Assembly: GCA_937926975.1 (NCBI GenBank)
Contig: CALBCJ010000035.1
Location: 1 to 24,087, forward strand
Direction: 5' to 3'
Source of the DNA: an uncultured Propionibacteriaceae bacterium
GTDB taxonomy: Bacteria; Actinomycetota; Actinomycetes; Propionibacteriales; Propionibacteriaceae
Length of the DNA: 24,087 nt
Shown: piece by piece, positions 22,439 through 24,087 of the stretch
Position numbering within the stretch: position 1 is the stretch's first letter
Layout of the letters: the number at the start of each line of letters is the position of its first letter
Position numbers and translations under genes: made by a program
Notes under the pieces: model-generated
The model's input: only the letters and a program-made list of their open reading frames with translations
Told to the model about the DNA's origin: nothing
Databases searched by the model: none

Positions 22439-23989
22439 GTGCAGACCCGTACCTCACTCGCCCTGGCTGGTAGTGCCGCGGTCGCGGCCGGGCTCGGGGC
22501 CGGGCACCTGCTCGCCAGCCTCACCGACCGGCGGCTGTCTCCGGTCGCAGTGGTCGGCGCCGTCGTCATCGACGCCGCGCCGCTGTCGCTCAAGGAGTGG
22601 GCGATCGCGACCTTCGGAACCTGGGACAAGGCCGTTCTGCTGGTCATCGTGACCGCGGTGACGCTCGGGCTGGGAGCCCTGGTCGGGCTGCTGGGGCGCC
22701 GGCAGCTGGCCGGGGGGCTTGCGGCCGGCGCGGTCCTGGCGGCGGTCCCCTGGTCGCTGGCCGCGACCCGGTACGGCGCCGGAGCCCACCTCGTCGGTGC
22801 CGGCACCCTGCTGGCGGGCGCTACGGCGTGGACGTACCTGCGCCGACAGGCCCTGCGCCTGGCGCCCGCCGGTTCTGCGAGGACTGGTCGCCCACGCACT
22901 GACTCCGCTACGACAAGCACTGATGCTGCTCCAGCGACGTCCATGACCGATCCCAGCCGGCGCCGGTTCCTCGCCCAGGCCGGTGCTGTGGCCGGCGGGG
23001 CCGGGGCACTGGCCCTGGCCGGGACGGCGGCCCCCGACCCGGCGCCCGCGGTGACCCGGACCATCCCGGCCGCCGCCCAGCCGCTGCCGCCGCTGCCGGA
23101 GGGTCTGCCGGGGATCACGCCGTTCCAGACCCCCACCGAGAAGCTCTTCCGGATCGACATCGCCCTGACCGTCCCCCGGGTCCGCGCCGACGACTGGACC
23201 CTCCAGGTCACCGGGATGGTCGACGCCCCGTACACGATCAGCTACGACGAGCTGCTCGCGATGCCGATGGTCGAGCACGACATCACCCTGGCCTGCGTCT
23301 CCAACGAGGTCGGCGGGGACCTGGTCGGCGGGGCCCGCTGGCGCGGGGTTCCGGTGGCCGAGCTGCTGCGCCGCGCCCAGCCGCGCACAGGTGCGGACAT
23401 GCTGCTCAGCAAGGGGCCCGACGGCTTCTCCGCGAGCACCCCGCTGAGCGTCCTGCTCGACGGCCGGGCTGCCCTGGTCGCGGTGGCCGTGAACGGCGAG
23501 CCGCTGACCCCCGTCCACGGCTTCCCGGCCCGGCTGGTCACCCCCGGCCTGTACGGCTTCGTCGGCGCCACCAAGTGGCTGCGCGAGCTGCGGGTGACCC
23601 GGTTCGACCGGGAGCGGGCGTACTGGACGACCCGCGGCTGGTCCGCGTACGGGCCGGTGAAGCTCGCCTCCCGGATCGACACCCCGACCGGGAAGAAGCA
23701 GCTAGCGCCCGGGCAGACCGTGGTCGGCGGCGTCGCCTGGGCCGGCCAGGGGGTCTCTGCGGTCGAGCTGCAGGTCGACGAGGGCCCGTGGCAGCCGACC
23801 ACCCTCGGCCCGCAGGCCGGCGACGACTACTGGGCGCAGTGGATGTACGTCTGGGACGCCACCCCTGGCCAGCACCGGCTCCGGGTGCGGGCCGTGGGAA
23901 AGGACGGCACCACCCAGACCGCCGACCGGCGCCCGGTCGCCCCCGACGGGGCCACCGGCCACCACGAGGTCCAGGTCTGGGTCGCCTGA
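22439..23989 (+). CDS. Membrane-anchored molybdopterin-dependent oxidoreductase, sulfite oxidase family
   Basis: A 516-residue protein. Residues 1-135 hold about four transmembrane segments. A hydrophilic linker (140-172) leads to a twin-arginine-like motif SRRRFLAQAG (173-182) with a hydrophobic stretch (183-197), then a Pro-rich tether. The oxidoreductase molybdopterin domain (about 230-400) has the likely Mo-ligating Cys286 in ITLACVSNEVGG and HGFPARLVTPGLYGF. The C-terminal Mo-co dimerisation-like domain is about 410-516. The catalytic part should face the outside. It likely oxidises or reduces a small S- or N-oxide or sulfite; the true substrate is unknown. The GTG at 22439 has no clear ribosome-binding site; TACCAT 10 bases upstream could be a -10 element giving a near-leaderless mRNA. 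It stands alone, divergent from the type VII module. Confidence 0.88.
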   Translation: MQTRTSLALAGSAAVAAGLGAGHLLASLTDRRLSPVAVVGAVVIDAAPLSLKEWAIATFGTWDKAVLLVIVTAVTLGLGALVGLLGRRQLAGGLAAGAVLAAVPWSLAATRYGAGAHLVGAGTLLAGATAWTYLRRQALRLAPAGSARTGRPRTDSATTSTDAAPATSMTDPSRRRFLAQAGAVAGGAGALALAGTAAPDPAPAVTRTIPAAAQPLPPLPEGLPGITPFQTPTEKLFRIDIALTVPRVRADDWTLQVTGMVDAPYTISYDELLAMPMVEHDITLACVSNEVGGDLVGGARWRGVPVAELLRRAQPRTGADMLLSKGPDGFSASTPLSVLLDGRAALVAVAVNGEPLTPVHGFPARLVTPGLYGFVGATKWLRELRVTRFDRERAYWTTRGWSAYGPVKLASRIDTPTGKKQLAPGQTVVGGVAWAGQGVSAVELQVDEGPWQPTTLGPQAGDDYWAQWMYVWDATPGQHRLRVRAVGKDGTTQTADRRPVAPDGATGHHEVQVWVA

Positions 23990-23997
23990 GCCGCAGC

Positions 23998-24021
23998 GGA
24001 GGCCGCGGCGGAGGCCGCGGC
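23998..24021. repeat. 12-bp direct repeat, two copies
   Basis: GGAGGCCGCGGC occurs twice head to tail just after the molybdoenzyme stop codon. It contains the palindrome CCGCGG. It may simply be GC-rich slippage; nothing else is supported in the last 98 bases. Confidence 0.7.
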
Positions 24022-24087
24022 GATCAAGCACAGCCCCAGCCGGCCGCGGAGCACGCCGTCTGGACGATCGAACGACGAGGAACGACC

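Noticed and set aside
1..24087. CRISPR array, tRNA, rRNA or insertion sequence
   Set aside because: No spaced repeat series, cloverleaf-like sequence, rRNA-conserved segment, transposase motif or flanking inverted repeats were found on reading both strands.

Overview
The window is very GC-rich, with strong G/C third-position bias, GTG starts and tight ATGA/GTGA gene overlaps. It carries a fused shikimate kinase/3-dehydroquinate synthase gene and genes for WXG-type (type VII secretion) substrates. All of this points to an actinobacterium; I cannot place it more finely. No rRNA, tRNA, CRISPR array, transposase or integrase was seen. No gene-free stretch exceeds 300 bases; the two longest are 6571-6816 and 22151-22438, both between divergent genes.

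Region 1 (93-13493) is a divergent catabolic locus around a control region at 6571-6816. The left arm, minus strand, runs acylating aldehyde dehydrogenase > citryl-CoA-lyase-like protein > ThDP-dependent enzyme > TIM-barrel isomerase-like protein > quinate/shikimate dehydrogenase-like protein > TetR regulator, with overlaps or short gaps. The right arm, plus strand, runs Gfo/Idh/MocA oxidoreductase > MHS-family (ShiA-like) transporter > KstD-like flavoprotein > second TIM-barrel protein > AroK-AroB fusion, and ends at a hairpin terminator (13585-13623). The set suggests uptake and oxidation of quinate, shikimate or a related cyclitol acid. I infer ring opening of an alpha-diketone by the ThDP enzyme, then CoA-thioester formation and retro-Claisen cleavage by the citrate-synthase-fold protein. 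That would be a non-aromatising alternative to the protocatechuate route. The AroB domain lacks several substrate-contacting residues and is probably not a normal 3-dehydroquinate synthase.

Region 2 (13633-15841) is a three-gene minus-strand module: a double YbaB-like protein, a lytic-transglycosylase-like domain joined by a glycine-rich linker to a WXG-like domain, and a second WXG-like protein. These look like type VII secretion substrates; no secretion machinery is in the window.

Region 3 (15927-19776) is a translationally coupled minus-strand operon: Wzx-like flippase > O-antigen ligase/polymerase-family protein > N-acetylglucosamine-6-phosphate deacetylase (NagA). It suggests surface-glycan export with amino-sugar recycling.

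Region 4 (19878-22150) is a second type VII-like module: double YbaB-like protein > small EspC-like protein with a YxxxE tail > larger WXG-like protein > small membrane protein. Two of these genes carry apparent -1 frameshifts (near 21780 and near 21180), reported as decay or assembly error.

Region 5 (22439-23989) is a membrane-anchored sulfite-oxidase-family molybdenum enzyme, divergent from region 4 across an intergenic segment with a perfect 11-bp inverted repeat.
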